Positions 1 through 8,176 of a stretch of DNA of 64,000 bases are shown in pieces (position 1 is the stretch's first letter; every line of letters begins with the position of its first letter). This DNA comes from Bacteriovoracaceae bacterium UBA3083 (lineage in GTDB: Bacteria > Bdellovibrionota > Bacteriovoracia > Bacteriovoracales > Bacteriovoracaceae): assembly GCA_002366565.1 (NCBI GenBank), contig DFBJ01000013.1, forward strand, positions 1 through 64,000, written 5' to 3'. Both the position numbers and the translations under genes were made by a program. The notes beneath the pieces were generated by a model. It was not told where the DNA came from. It did not search any database and saw nothing but the letters and a program-made list of their open reading frames with translations.

Positions 1-1
1 T

Positions 2-1765
2 GTAAATGGAAATGTAAAAGCAACAGCTTTTTATGGTGATGGTTCTAACTTAACAGGAGTCAGCTCAAGTAGTTCAAGTAGTATAGCTAATGCAACAATA
101 AATGCAGACTCAGATACGAATGGATCAGGAGATATTTTATTCCAAACGAGAGGAACAACAAGAGCATCAATTTCTAATTTAGGCGATATGACTATTGGAA
201 CGACATTACATACAGGTTCTGGTGTAACAAGCTTCAGTGTAGGTTCTGCAACAGAGCCAAGCGTAATATCTCTTGGAGAAGATACAAATAATAAAGGTGC
301 TATCACATGGGATGACACTGATAACTACGTCTCTATTGGAACTAGAAGTGCAAGTACAAACTATACAGATACTCTAGTGGTTAAAGATGGAAAAGTAGGA
401 ATACTGACTGATACTCCTGATGCTCTCTTAACAATTGCACCAGGTAACCAAAACGTAAATTCAAAAGCAGTTGGTCTAGAATTTATAGGGTCTTATTATA
501 TAAATGGTGGTGGTAACAATGCTGCTGGTATTTCGTCTATACTCACGAGTAGATCAGGAAATATTAACGTCCCATATATAGCAGCGATCCGAGGAATTCA
601 AAAATGTACTCCTACAACGACATCAAGCTGTGGAGATAACTATGGAGGATACTTTGAATTATCAAATGACTCTACTCATGCAACAGGAACTGTTAGTGAT
701 GGTTCTGCAATATATGCGTTAGCAAAACACACATCAACTTCTGTGCCAACTACAAAGATTTCAGCAGCAGAACTCAAAGTGAGTGTTGCAGCAAGTGGTA
801 CAGTGACTGAAGCAAACGGAGTTCTAGTGCGTGCTCCTTCAAACTCAGGAACAATTACAAATTTCAACGGTCTTTCAATTGACTCTCTTACAAGTATAGG
901 AACAGTAACAACAGCAAATGCAATTATATACAATCATTCGACTACTCCTTTTGCAGTAAAAACTGATGGTAAAGTAGGCATTGGAACAAGTTCTCCATCG
1001 AATAGATTATCAGTATCCGGTCCCGATGATTCTAGTACAGGACCAATAGTAAATATCCATGGTTCAGTCAATAATCAATTCGAAGGTGGTAGAGTAAGAT
1101 TCACAGAGAGTGGCGCGAACCTTCAAGGTGCCTATATCCACTATGACGCCTCATCAGCTAATAAGCTTCATATCGGTGTTCATGAAACTGCAGACAGTCT
1201 TATAGCAAGTGATACAAATATTATAACTCTTCTTAGATCAAACGGAAGAGTTGGTATTGGAACAGAATCACCTAGTGAAGAATTGGAAGTTAACGGAAAT
1301 GTTAAAGCGACTGCTTACCTCTATACTTCCGATAGAAGATTTAAAAAGAATATCGAAACTGTAAATGATCCACTAGAAAAGGTGTTGGCGCTTAGAGGTG
1401 TTTTCTTTGATTGGAGAACAGATGAGTTTGATCAATTTAACCTACCAAGTGGTAAAGAATATGGATTTATTGCTCAAGAAGTTGAAGAAGTTGCTCCAGA
1501 ACTAGTGAGCACTGGGGAGAATGGTTATAAATCAGTAAAGTATGGAAATATAACTTCACTACTTATTGAAGCATTTAAAACTCTAGAAAAAAAGATTTCA
1601 TCTTACTTTGAAACTAATGACGAAGAAATTAAAGTCTTAAATAGAAAGATTGCATCACTCGAAAAAGAAAATAAAGAACTTAAAGGTAAATCTATTCACA
1701 ATGAGAAGAAACTAGAGCAGATGGAAAAGGACATACAACTAATCTTAAAAAAGATAGATAAGTAA
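2..1765 (+). CDS. Fibre-like surface protein, C-terminal part, with S74 intramolecular chaperone domain (5' end outside window)
   Basis: The reading frame is already open at base 2, so this is the tail of a longer gene; the ATG at 188 is internal. The visible part has the repeat style of tail-fibre and adhesin stalks: VNGNVKATAFYGDGSNLTG at the left edge, then three segments of the form G-x-VGI-x-T-x-x-P-x-x-x-L near 395, 970 and 1250. It ends in a peptidase S74 domain (motif SDRRFKKNI; Ser codon at 1328, Lys codon at 1343, five residues apart as in the known Ser-Lys dyad) and a C-terminal coiled coil from about 1560. In known S74 proteins this domain trimerises a beta-helical stalk and then cuts itself off just before the Ser. 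No phage structural genes are adjacent, so a host surface fibre is more likely than a prophage tail. The family call is firm; the role is inferred. Confidence 0.85.
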   Translation, partial: VNGNVKATAFYGDGSNLTGVSSSSSSSIANATINADSDTNGSGDILFQTRGTTRASISNLGDMTIGTTLHTGSGVTSFSVGSATEPSVISLGEDTNNKGAITWDDTDNYVSIGTRSASTNYTDTLVVKDGKVGILTDTPDALLTIAPGNQNVNSKAVGLEFIGSYYINGGGNNAAGISSILTSRSGNINVPYIAAIRGIQKCTPTTTSSCGDNYGGYFELSNDSTHATGTVSDGSAIYALAKHTSTSVPTTKISAAELKVSVAASGTVTEANGVLVRAPSNSGTITNFNGLSIDSLTSIGTVTTANAIIYNHSTTPFAVKTDGKVGIGTSSPSNRLSVSGPDDSSTGPIVNIHGSVNNQFEGGRVRFTESGANLQGAYIHYDASSANKLHIGVHETADSLIASDTNIITLLRSNGRVGIGTESPSEELEVNGNVKATAYLYTSDRRFKKNIETVNDPLEKVLALRGVFFDWRTDEFDQFNLPSGKEYGFIAQEVEEVAPELVSTGENGYKSVKYGNITSLLIEAFKTLEKKISSYFETNDEEIKVLNRKIASLEKENKELKGKSIHNEKKLEQMEKDIQLILKKIDK

Positions 1766-1775
1766 GTTGGACTTA

Positions 1776-4700
1776 ATGAGAATGACAAAGATAATCATAC
1801 CATTCCTACTACTCCTCTCTCTTAATAGCATCTACGCTATTAATACTGTTAGTACAGGTTATCAAATAGCTCCAGACGAAATTAAAACTATAATTGCTCA
1901 TGATATGTGTAAGAAGGTATGGAACTCAGGTTCGACCTCTCAGTTCATTGCAACCAAGACTTCCCCGGAATGGTTAAACTTTATTGCAAATGCTCCATCA
2001 GATCTTGATGTTAGATCATGTAGAGTTGACTGCGCTACTCTATTAGAGACAGGAATCACCACTTCAGGAATTTATAATTTCGATATTGATGATGCTGGTC
2101 CTATTCCCTCAATGGACTACTACTGTGATATGACAAATGACGGTGGTGGATGGACTAAAGTTTTTAAACATAATACGGCCGGAGGATATTTTTCAAGTAT
2201 CACCGATGCAAAATCTAAGAACACAACACTACCAAATGGAAACCTCTACTCTATCCTAGACCAGCTAGACTCTCTAAAGAGCGATAATGGATTTACTTTT
2301 AGATATAGAGACTCAACGAATGCAATGCAAAGTATTTGGTTCCAAAATAGTAATCCTATCTATGATTCAAAAGTAGTTGGATACCAGGGGATCTCCATAG
2401 AAGACTCGGGAAATTACTGGGGCGGACTGGAGTATGGAAATAGAGAATCAAGTGGAAGAAAGAATTCAAATAAATCCTTAATTGATGGCTCAGTGGAACA
2501 TTCCAATTGGTGGTATAGCGTAGGAGCTACAGTTGCCCATATTGGAGGCATTCCTGCCTTTCACGACATAAGTACAGATGAAGTAGAACTCTTTGTACAT
2601 ACAAATGGACTATATCCAAAGAGTTGTTCACACATAGTGGAACTAGGAAATCATAAGGGTGATGGAGTTTATACAATTTATCCTGATCAAATAAACCCTA
2701 TAGATGTTTATTGTGACATGACAACACTAGATGGAGGTTGGACACTCTTCTACGCGAACTCAGCTGCGTCTACTATGCCTGTAAAGAAATCATGGAATCA
2801 ATATAGAGATGAGAATTACGGACTTGTTGTGACTGATCTAACATATGCCTCAGCAGATACAGGAGGTATGTTAGATACAACACTTTTCAAATCTGCCACT
2901 CAAGTCATGGCAAGAGATATTGGAAACTGGGCGGCAACAGACTACTCAATTGTTACATTCCACAATAATAAACTATTCCAGGATTTAGTAACTTTAGACA
3001 TCGTTAATGAAGATGGAAATTGTCACAATATGCCAGATGGCCAATCTTTTCACTTTGAAAATAGTAACACTGCAAATTACTACTTTGATCAAGTAGATGG
3101 ATGGAATACATCAAAGGTTAGCTTTGGTTGGATGGACTGTTTTACTGGCTCTGATGCTCAAACAACGACATCCGATGTCCACAACCATCCAAGACACTAT
3201 ATGTATAATACAAACGGCGTAACAGATGGAACGAGAGTTCGAGGAATTGGTGGCTTCAACTCTGGTGATACAAATGCAATTGCTAGGTATTTCCTAAGAG
3301 ACAAAATAGACAAACCTCAAAGCTGTATGGATATCCTGACTAATGGAAACTCAAAAGGCTCAGGAACATATACTATATACCCAAGAGGTACAGCTGTATC
3401 CGTAGAATGTGATATGACAACTCATGGTGGAGGTTGGACAAAAGTCTGGCATGGTTACCCTACTCAAGCATTTACAAATTCTACAGCTGACGAAGTATAC
3501 TCAAAATCTAATAAAATACCTTTTAATCAGATGATGATGAAAGGAGAAAACACTGGTGAAACTGTTGTAGATCAAACAATGGAAACAGCTTATCTCAACG
3601 ACACGATTGTCGATTACTATCAAAGTGTTGTAACTCAATCAAATGCCAGCTCCCCAACAGTTAGCTTTCATGACTTTGACGGAAACCAAGACGTAAAGCT
3701 TGTGGCCGGTAACTTTATGAGAGGCTACGGAAATGAATGGAGATACTTCTGGACTTGTGTAAATGTTAGATCAACTTCAAATATTTTTATAGGTGGAACT
3801 TACGCTCCAGGTTGTAGCTCAATTTCAAGTTTCAACCAGGCATCTATAACGACATGTACAGGAACAGGAAATTTATACTGTGAAGATGCTTTCACGAGTA
3901 CAGAAGTTGATAGTGGACTCGGTCTTACATTAAAACAATATCAAGAAACATCAACTTGGGTCAGGACTCTTCCATCAATGACTTCATGTCGTGATATTCT
4001 AGACAATAATTATTCGCACGGAAGTGATGTCTATCTAATTGACCCTGATGGCCCTAGTGGTATCAATCCTCCATTTAAGACTTATTGTGATATGACAACA
4101 AATGGTGGAGGCTGGACATTAACATGGTCAAATACGAGAGAAGGAACTAATAAGCCAGTAACAGGAATAAGTTATGCTGACGCTATTGACACTCTTCCAC
4201 GTTGCTCAAGACCAAACTCCTCAGACGCACTTGATAGTTCGGGAGACTGCTCATATCTATCACTCTCTACAATGCTTCACAGTGATTCAAAATATGTAAA
4301 CTATTACCTAGGTTTAAAGCACTGGGACAATATAGCTCAAGATGGAACATTCGAACTTCTATACCAATGGGAGTACGACTATGATGTAGGCATTACAAAT
4401 TCGTACAAAGTGCTAGTTGAAAACTTTGATGCCACTAGTAATTACAAACTTACGATGCACAATTATCAAACACTGGTTGGAGGCGTAAGCTCTGCTCAAT
4501 ATAGCACGCACTCAGGTAAAGAATTTACCGCCATTGATGCAGATAATGATAATAACGGAACTGATAACTGTGCCACGTTATATAGTAATACTCCTTATTG
4601 GTATGACAGCTGCTGGTCAGGAAGTATTAATGGTGGAGGTGAAAATAGTGACAATAGCACACTCCATTATAACGGTGCCTATTACACTAGTTCATCTAAA

Positions 4701-5351
4701 GCATGGGGAACAGCAAGTGATGGACAAGGCGCTGGTAATGGTTGGATATTTATAAGAGAAAAGAAGAGTGAAAACTTTCCTAGTAGCTGTAAAGATATTA
4801 TAGAGAAAAATCCAAATTCCTCTAGCGGTATCTACGCTATAGACTTAACTCCTGCAACACCAGAAGATAGATTTGATGTTTATTGCGATATGGATACAAG
4901 TGGTGGTGGTTGGACACTCGTTGCATACTCTAACGGGACAGCCACAGCGAGCTTACCTAATAGCTTTATGGAAAGTTCATATAATACGAATTCTATAGAA
5001 AAACGCGATAAAGCAAATTATTATTCGTCAATAGATCCAGAAAACTTCTCCATAACAAATGGAACGACAGATGCAATGTTTGTCTCACCTTCTTACAATG
5101 CAGGTACTCCTTATATAGATACTGGAATTGGAACTTGGGACTATAATACAGAGAGATGTACTGGAACACTTAGACATACGAGTCGTACTGCCGGATGTAC
5201 TTCACAAAGTGCAAATGACAACTACTCTGCATCCGATGCATTTAATATTGCAATAGAATCAGGAAATGAAGGTATTGTACCGGCCTTTAAAGCAACAGAA
5301 GTTTGTTATAATGGAAAAGGAAGTTGTAGCTTTCAATTCTACTTAAGATAA
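1776..5351 (+). CDS. Secreted protein with five fibrinogen-like (FReD-type) units
   Basis: About 1190 residues. A TTG at 1767 is in frame, but ATG 1776 gives the better N-terminus, MRMTKIIIPFLLLLSLNSIYA, a clear signal peptide. Five times the sequence repeats a block of the form S-C-x-D-I-L, G-x-Y-x-I, Y-C-D-M-T-x-x-G-G-G-W-T; the YCDM codons lie near 2120, 2710, 3410, 4085 and 4880. This is the N-terminal half of fibrinogen-related domains, which bind acetylated sugars or act as lectins in animals and some bacteria. Each block is followed by a divergent region of 150-250 residues. The gene starts about 10 bases after the S74 fibre gene, so the two are probably co-transcribed and may form one surface or attachment system. 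The repeats are directly visible; lectin activity is inferred. Confidence 0.8.
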   Translation: MRMTKIIIPFLLLLSLNSIYAINTVSTGYQIAPDEIKTIIAHDMCKKVWNSGSTSQFIATKTSPEWLNFIANAPSDLDVRSCRVDCATLLETGITTSGIYNFDIDDAGPIPSMDYYCDMTNDGGGWTKVFKHNTAGGYFSSITDAKSKNTTLPNGNLYSILDQLDSLKSDNGFTFRYRDSTNAMQSIWFQNSNPIYDSKVVGYQGISIEDSGNYWGGLEYGNRESSGRKNSNKSLIDGSVEHSNWWYSVGATVAHIGGIPAFHDISTDEVELFVHTNGLYPKSCSHIVELGNHKGDGVYTIYPDQINPIDVYCDMTTLDGGWTLFYANSAASTMPVKKSWNQYRDENYGLVVTDLTYASADTGGMLDTTLFKSATQVMARDIGNWAATDYSIVTFHNNKLFQDLVTLDIVNEDGNCHNMPDGQSFHFENSNTANYYFDQVDGWNTSKVSFGWMDCFTGSDAQTTTSDVHNHPRHYMYNTNGVTDGTRVRGIGGFNSGDTNAIARYFLRDKIDKPQSCMDILTNGNSKGSGTYTIYPRGTAVSVECDMTTHGGGWTKVWHGYPTQAFTNSTADEVYSKSNKIPFNQMMMKGENTGETVVDQTMETAYLNDTIVDYYQSVVTQSNASSPTVSFHDFDGNQDVKLVAGNFMRGYGNEWRYFWTCVNVRSTSNIFIGGTYAPGCSSISSFNQASITTCTGTGNLYCEDAFTSTEVDSGLGLTLKQYQETSTWVRTLPSMTSCRDILDNNYSHGSDVYLIDPDGPSGINPPFKTYCDMTTNGGGWTLTWSNTREGTNKPVTGISYADAIDTLPRCSRPNSSDALDSSGDCSYLSLSTMLHSDSKYVNYYLGLKHWDNIAQDGTFELLYQWEYDYDVGITNSYKVLVENFDATSNYKLTMHNYQTLVGGVSSAQYSTHSGKEFTAIDADNDNNGTDNCATLYSNTPYWYDSCWSGSINGGGENSDNSTLHYNGAYYTSSSKAWGTASDGQGAGNGWIFIREKKSENFPSSCKDIIEKNPNSSSGIYAIDLTPATPEDRFDVYCDMDTSGGGWTLVAYSNGTATASLPNSFMESSYNTNSIEKRDKANYYSSIDPENFSITNGTTDAMFVSPSYNAGTPYIDTGIGTWDYNTERCTGTLRHTSRTAGCTSQSANDNYSASDAFNIAIESGNEGIVPAFKATEVCYNGKGSCSFQFYLR

Positions 5352-5358
5352 TAAAGAA

Positions 5359-5379
5359 AAGAGGAGAAAATCTCCTCTT
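5359..5379. terminator. Bidirectional hairpin between convergent genes
   Basis: A perfect 9-bp stem (AAGAGGAGA / TCTCCTCTT) with an AAA loop lies in the 34-bp gap between two convergent genes. The U-tract is weak on both sides, so termination is likely but not certain. Confidence 0.55.
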
Positions 5380-5385
5380 ACTAGC

Positions 5386-5925
5386 CTACTTTGGTGTTGC
5401 ATCTACTAGGTGCTTACAATCCCAATCAGACTCTCTATGCCAGCTTAAAGTATGTAATCTTAAGTTTACAGGAGACTTAGACTCTTTTGAAAAACTTAAG
5501 TGAACACTTTGTCTTAGTTTATTTACTTTCTTTTCCCAAGAGAAAATTTGATTATACAAATTAGCTGTTTCTGCAGCATAAATATCAACCTCTGCTCCAT
5601 CAAAGTTTCCACCAATTGTTGGCTCCGCGCATGACTTAATTTGTGGATAATCTAATCGGTGATAATTAGTAATTCTACTTTGCAGTGGAATTACATCTTT
5701 AACATGTCTTTCATTATTTGTAGTGAAACCAAATCTTAGATGTAATCTATAACAGTGACTTCCAATGACACTTACATCTTCAGCATAGTCTAGTTGAACA
5801 TAACAAGAGGCTCCAGTAGGCTTGTGATTATAATACTCTTTTCCTAGGAGAACTGATCCCTCTGGAAAGTTAAATGTCGTTGCAAATGCCGATTGAATAA
5901 AAAGAAAAGTTAAAAGAATTTTCAT
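5386..5925 (-). CDS. Secreted hypothetical protein
   Basis: 179 residues beginning MKILLTFLFIQSAFATTF, a short signal peptide with probable cleavage after AFA. The mature part has four Cys (in SCYVQ, SHCYRL, KSCAEP and DCKH), which could form two disulfides in the periplasm or outside the cell. I do not recognise a family. The start is supported by AAGGAG eight bases upstream, but that site and the start codon sit inside a strong hairpin (see 5921-5960), so translation may be controlled. It follows ffh on the same strand by about 70 bases and could be co-transcribed with it. Confidence 0.65.
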   Translation of the reverse strand: MKILLTFLFIQSAFATTFNFPEGSVLLGKEYYNHKPTGASCYVQLDYAEDVSVIGSHCYRLHLRFGFTTNNERHVKDVIPLQSRITNYHRLDYPQIKSCAEPTIGGNFDGAEVDIYAAETANLYNQIFSWEKKVNKLRQSVHLSFSKESKSPVNLRLHTLSWHRESDWDCKHLVDATPK

Positions 5926-5960
5926 GTAATCTCCTTTGATAAAAAGGAGTATTACATGAA
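5921..5960 (-). promoter_or_regulatory. Long hairpin burying the ribosome site and start codon of the 5386-5925 gene
   Basis: TTCATGTAATCTCCTTT (5921-5937) pairs with AAAGGAGTATTACATGAA (5943-5960): 17 base pairs with one bulged base and a 5-nt loop. In the minus-strand mRNA the 3' arm holds AAGGAG and the ATG, so both are paired. It could be a translational switch (protein, small-RNA or temperature controlled) or the trace of an inverted duplication of a start region, since the plus strand also reads AAGGAG followed by ATGAAG. The structure is certain at sequence level; its function is inferred. Confidence 0.6.
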
Positions 5961-5998
5961 GCTATTAAATAGAGGATGCTACAAATTGTTGCAGGAAA

Positions 5999-7444
5999 CT
6001 AAGAGAAGAACCCTCCTCCCCATTTTCCACCTTTCTTACGAGGCTTCTTTTGTTTCTGACCAGGCATTCCAGGTAGTCCAGGCATTCCTCCAGGGTTTCC
6101 AGGCATTCCCGGCATCCCAGGCATTCCGCCACCTTTCATCATCTGCATCATACCACCCATCATTTTTTCCATTTGACGGAACTTTTGAAAGAAGTCTTTT
6201 ACTTGAGCATCTGTAGTTCCAGATCCTCCAGCAATTCTTTTCATGCGAGATTCTTTTACGATTTTATAATCTTGTCTTTCTTTCTTAGTCATTGAGTTAA
6301 TAATAACTCGCATACGCTTCATCTCATCTTCTGCTGGAGAAAGATCTCCAACTTGTCTAAGCATTCCACCCATACCAGGAATCATTTTTAAAATAGAAGA
6401 CATAGAACCTAGATTCTTCATCATGTCCATTTGCTTCATAAAATCATCAACAGTGAACTTACCTTTTTCAAGGTTCTTCATCATGTTTTCAGCATCTTTT
6501 TCATCAATTGAGTCTTGTGCCTTCTCTACTAGAGAAACAACATCACCCATATCTAGAATTCTTCCAGCAAGTCTATCTGGGTGAAAGAGCTCAAGATCTT
6601 TCATCTTCTCACCAGTAGAGATATATTTAATTGGAACACCTGTTACGTGTCTAATTGATAGTGCTGCACCACCTCTAGCATCAGAGTCCATCTTAGAAAG
6701 AACAACACCTGTTAGGTTAACGGCCTCATGAAAAACTTTAGCCACATTAACGGCCTCTTGACCAGTCATTGCATCAGCAACCATTAGAACTTCAGGATTG
6801 AAAGAGTTAAGAGATTCTCTTACTTCTTTAATCTGACCCATAAGCTCATCATCAACATGGAGTCTACCTGCCGTATCAACAATAACAACATCGTATGAGT
6901 TCTCTTTAGCATATGCCATTGCTTTTTCAGCAATAATCTTAGGGTGAGTAGATAGATCAGAATCAAACCAATCCATATCCATACTCTTTGCAAGAGTAAT
7001 CAATTGGTCCTTAGCTGCAGGTCTGAATGTATCAGCAGGAACGAGAAGAACTTTCTTATCTTTCTTCTTTGAAAGGTGGAGAGATAGCTTTCCAGAAAAA
7101 GTTGTCTTACCTTGACCGTTTAGACCAACAACTAGAATAGGAACTACTCCGTCTCTATCTAAATTTACTTCTTCATTTGCAGTCCCCATGATTAGAGCAA
7201 GTTCATCATTTACAATTTTTATGAACTGCTCTTCTGGGTTAACTCCAGAAATAACCTTTTCACCTAAAGATTTTTCTTTAACAGCATTTATAAACTGCTT
7301 AACAACTTTAAAATTTACATCAGCTTCAAGAAGTGCTGTTCTAACTTGTTTTAGTGCGTCTTCAATATTACTTTCAGAAATTTTTCCATTTCCCTGAAGG
7401 TTCTTAAAAGCATCAGCAAATTTCTCACTTAAATTATCAAACAT
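5999..7444 (-). CDS. ffh: Signal recognition particle protein Ffh (SRP54)
   Basis: 481 residues, slightly longer than the usual 450. It has an N-terminal helical N domain (1-90) and a GTPase G domain with G1 GLNGQGKTT (107-115), DTFRPAA, DTAGR and SKMDSDARGG. The methionine-rich M domain contains IPGMGG and SRMKRIAGGSG, the signal-peptide and 4.5S RNA binding part. Ffh binds signal sequences of nascent inner-membrane proteins and delivers ribosomes to FtsY. G1 carries N and Q where many Ffh have Q and S. The tail is unusual: after a Met-rich stretch there is a run of collagen-like G-x-P/M triplets (about 6055-6140) and then a basic Lys/Gly end. The start has AGAGGA at a good distance. The family is certain. 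Confidence 0.97.
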   Translation of the reverse strand: MFDNLSEKFADAFKNLQGNGKISESNIEDALKQVRTALLEADVNFKVVKQFINAVKEKSLGEKVISGVNPEEQFIKIVNDELALIMGTANEEVNLDRDGVVPILVVGLNGQGKTTFSGKLSLHLSKKKDKKVLLVPADTFRPAAKDQLITLAKSMDMDWFDSDLSTHPKIIAEKAMAYAKENSYDVVIVDTAGRLHVDDELMGQIKEVRESLNSFNPEVLMVADAMTGQEAVNVAKVFHEAVNLTGVVLSKMDSDARGGAALSIRHVTGVPIKYISTGEKMKDLELFHPDRLAGRILDMGDVVSLVEKAQDSIDEKDAENMMKNLEKGKFTVDDFMKQMDMMKNLGSMSSILKMIPGMGGMLRQVGDLSPAEDEMKRMRVIINSMTKKERQDYKIVKESRMKRIAGGSGTTDAQVKDFFQKFRQMEKMMGGMMQMMKGGGMPGMPGMPGNPGGMPGLPGMPGQKQKKPRKKGGKWGGGFFS

Positions 7445-7453
7445 TTCTATCCT

Positions 7454-8122
7454 CTATTTTATTTCTCTTTCTATTATTTCTAAACATTCACTTGGAGTCT
7501 TGGCCTTAAAGTTTGGACCAGCATCATTTAAGTAGTCTTCATTTACGTGAGTACACCAAAGAGCTGCTATTGACTTACACCCAAACTCCTTAGCACCTTG
7601 TATATCTGTGATGCTATCTCCAATCATAATAACTTTAGACTTATCTACACCTGGTAACATCTCTTGCAAACCTTTAGGGTGAGGTTTGGGAATTGTGTCA
7701 TCTAAGCATCTAAACTCATAAAAGAACTTAACCACATCTAGCGACTTAAGGATAGATATTGTACTCATTCTGTCACGAGCAGTCCAAACATAGAGTCTAT
7801 AGCCAGATTCTATAAGCTTAATGAGAAGATCTTTCATCTCATCAAATAAAACGTATTTAAGTTGATCTTGGTTTGAAATTTCAATCCATCTCTTAAACAA
7901 AGCATCCCTTATTGTCTCATCAGATATATTGAGTCCAAATCGCCAAGCAAGATCATGCATATCAGCTGTATACTTATCTACAACCTCAGATCTTGGAACT
8001 TCACGCTTTAAAACCTCACTAAGTAGCTGTTGTAGGCCTTTAATTATCCCCTCTTGGCTAGAAATAAGCGTCCCATCGCAATCAAAAACGATATGTCCTT
8101 TAATTTCTTCAACATTAAGCAT
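7454..8122 (-). CDS. HAD-superfamily phosphatase, phosphoglycolate-phosphatase-like
   Basis: 222 residues from the ATG at 8122, which has GGAG seven bases upstream; a longer in-frame start at 8191 would overlap the divergent dus promoter and adds no domain. The HAD motifs are all present: motif I FDCDGT (Asp14 nucleophile, Asp16), motif II in YVWTARD, motif III Lys in PKPHPKG and motif IV MIGDSITDI. An alpha-helical cap lies between motifs I and II, the C1 cap of the phosphoglycolate phosphatase/beta-phosphoglucomutase branch. It should remove phosphate from a small metabolite; the substrate cannot be read from sequence. It lies just upstream of ffh with a 9-base gap, so the two are probably one transcript. 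Confidence 0.85.
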   Translation of the reverse strand: MLNVEEIKGHIVFDCDGTLISSQEGIIKGLQQLLSEVLKREVPRSEVVDKYTADMHDLAWRFGLNISDETIRDALFKRWIEISNQDQLKYVLFDEMKDLLIKLIESGYRLYVWTARDRMSTISILKSLDVVKFFYEFRCLDDTIPKPHPKGLQEMLPGVDKSKVIMIGDSITDIQGAKEFGCKSIAALWCTHVNEDYLNDAGPNFKAKTPSECLEIIEREIK

Positions 8123-8161
8123 AAAAAAACTCCATTTCAGCTTCCCGAATCTGTAAGATTT

Positions 8162-8176
8162 TGCTAAAAACTCGGC
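8162..8176 (+). promoter_or_regulatory. Extended -10 promoter giving a predicted leaderless dus mRNA
   Basis: TGCTAAAAA (8162-8170; extended TG plus TAAAAA) is followed by exactly six bases and then the ATG at 8177. There is no Shine-Dalgarno sequence. A start site seven bases after the -10 box would be the A of the ATG. Confidence 0.5.

Noticed and set aside
2..1765. Prophage tail fibre
   Set aside because: S74 fibre ends are common in phages, but no other phage gene is present to the right; the next gene is an exported protein with a signal peptide. The left side cannot be seen.
5956..6216. 86-residue plus-strand frame starting inside the hairpin
   Set aside because: It is antisense to ffh, with no protein-like composition; its good-looking start is the mirror arm of the hairpin.
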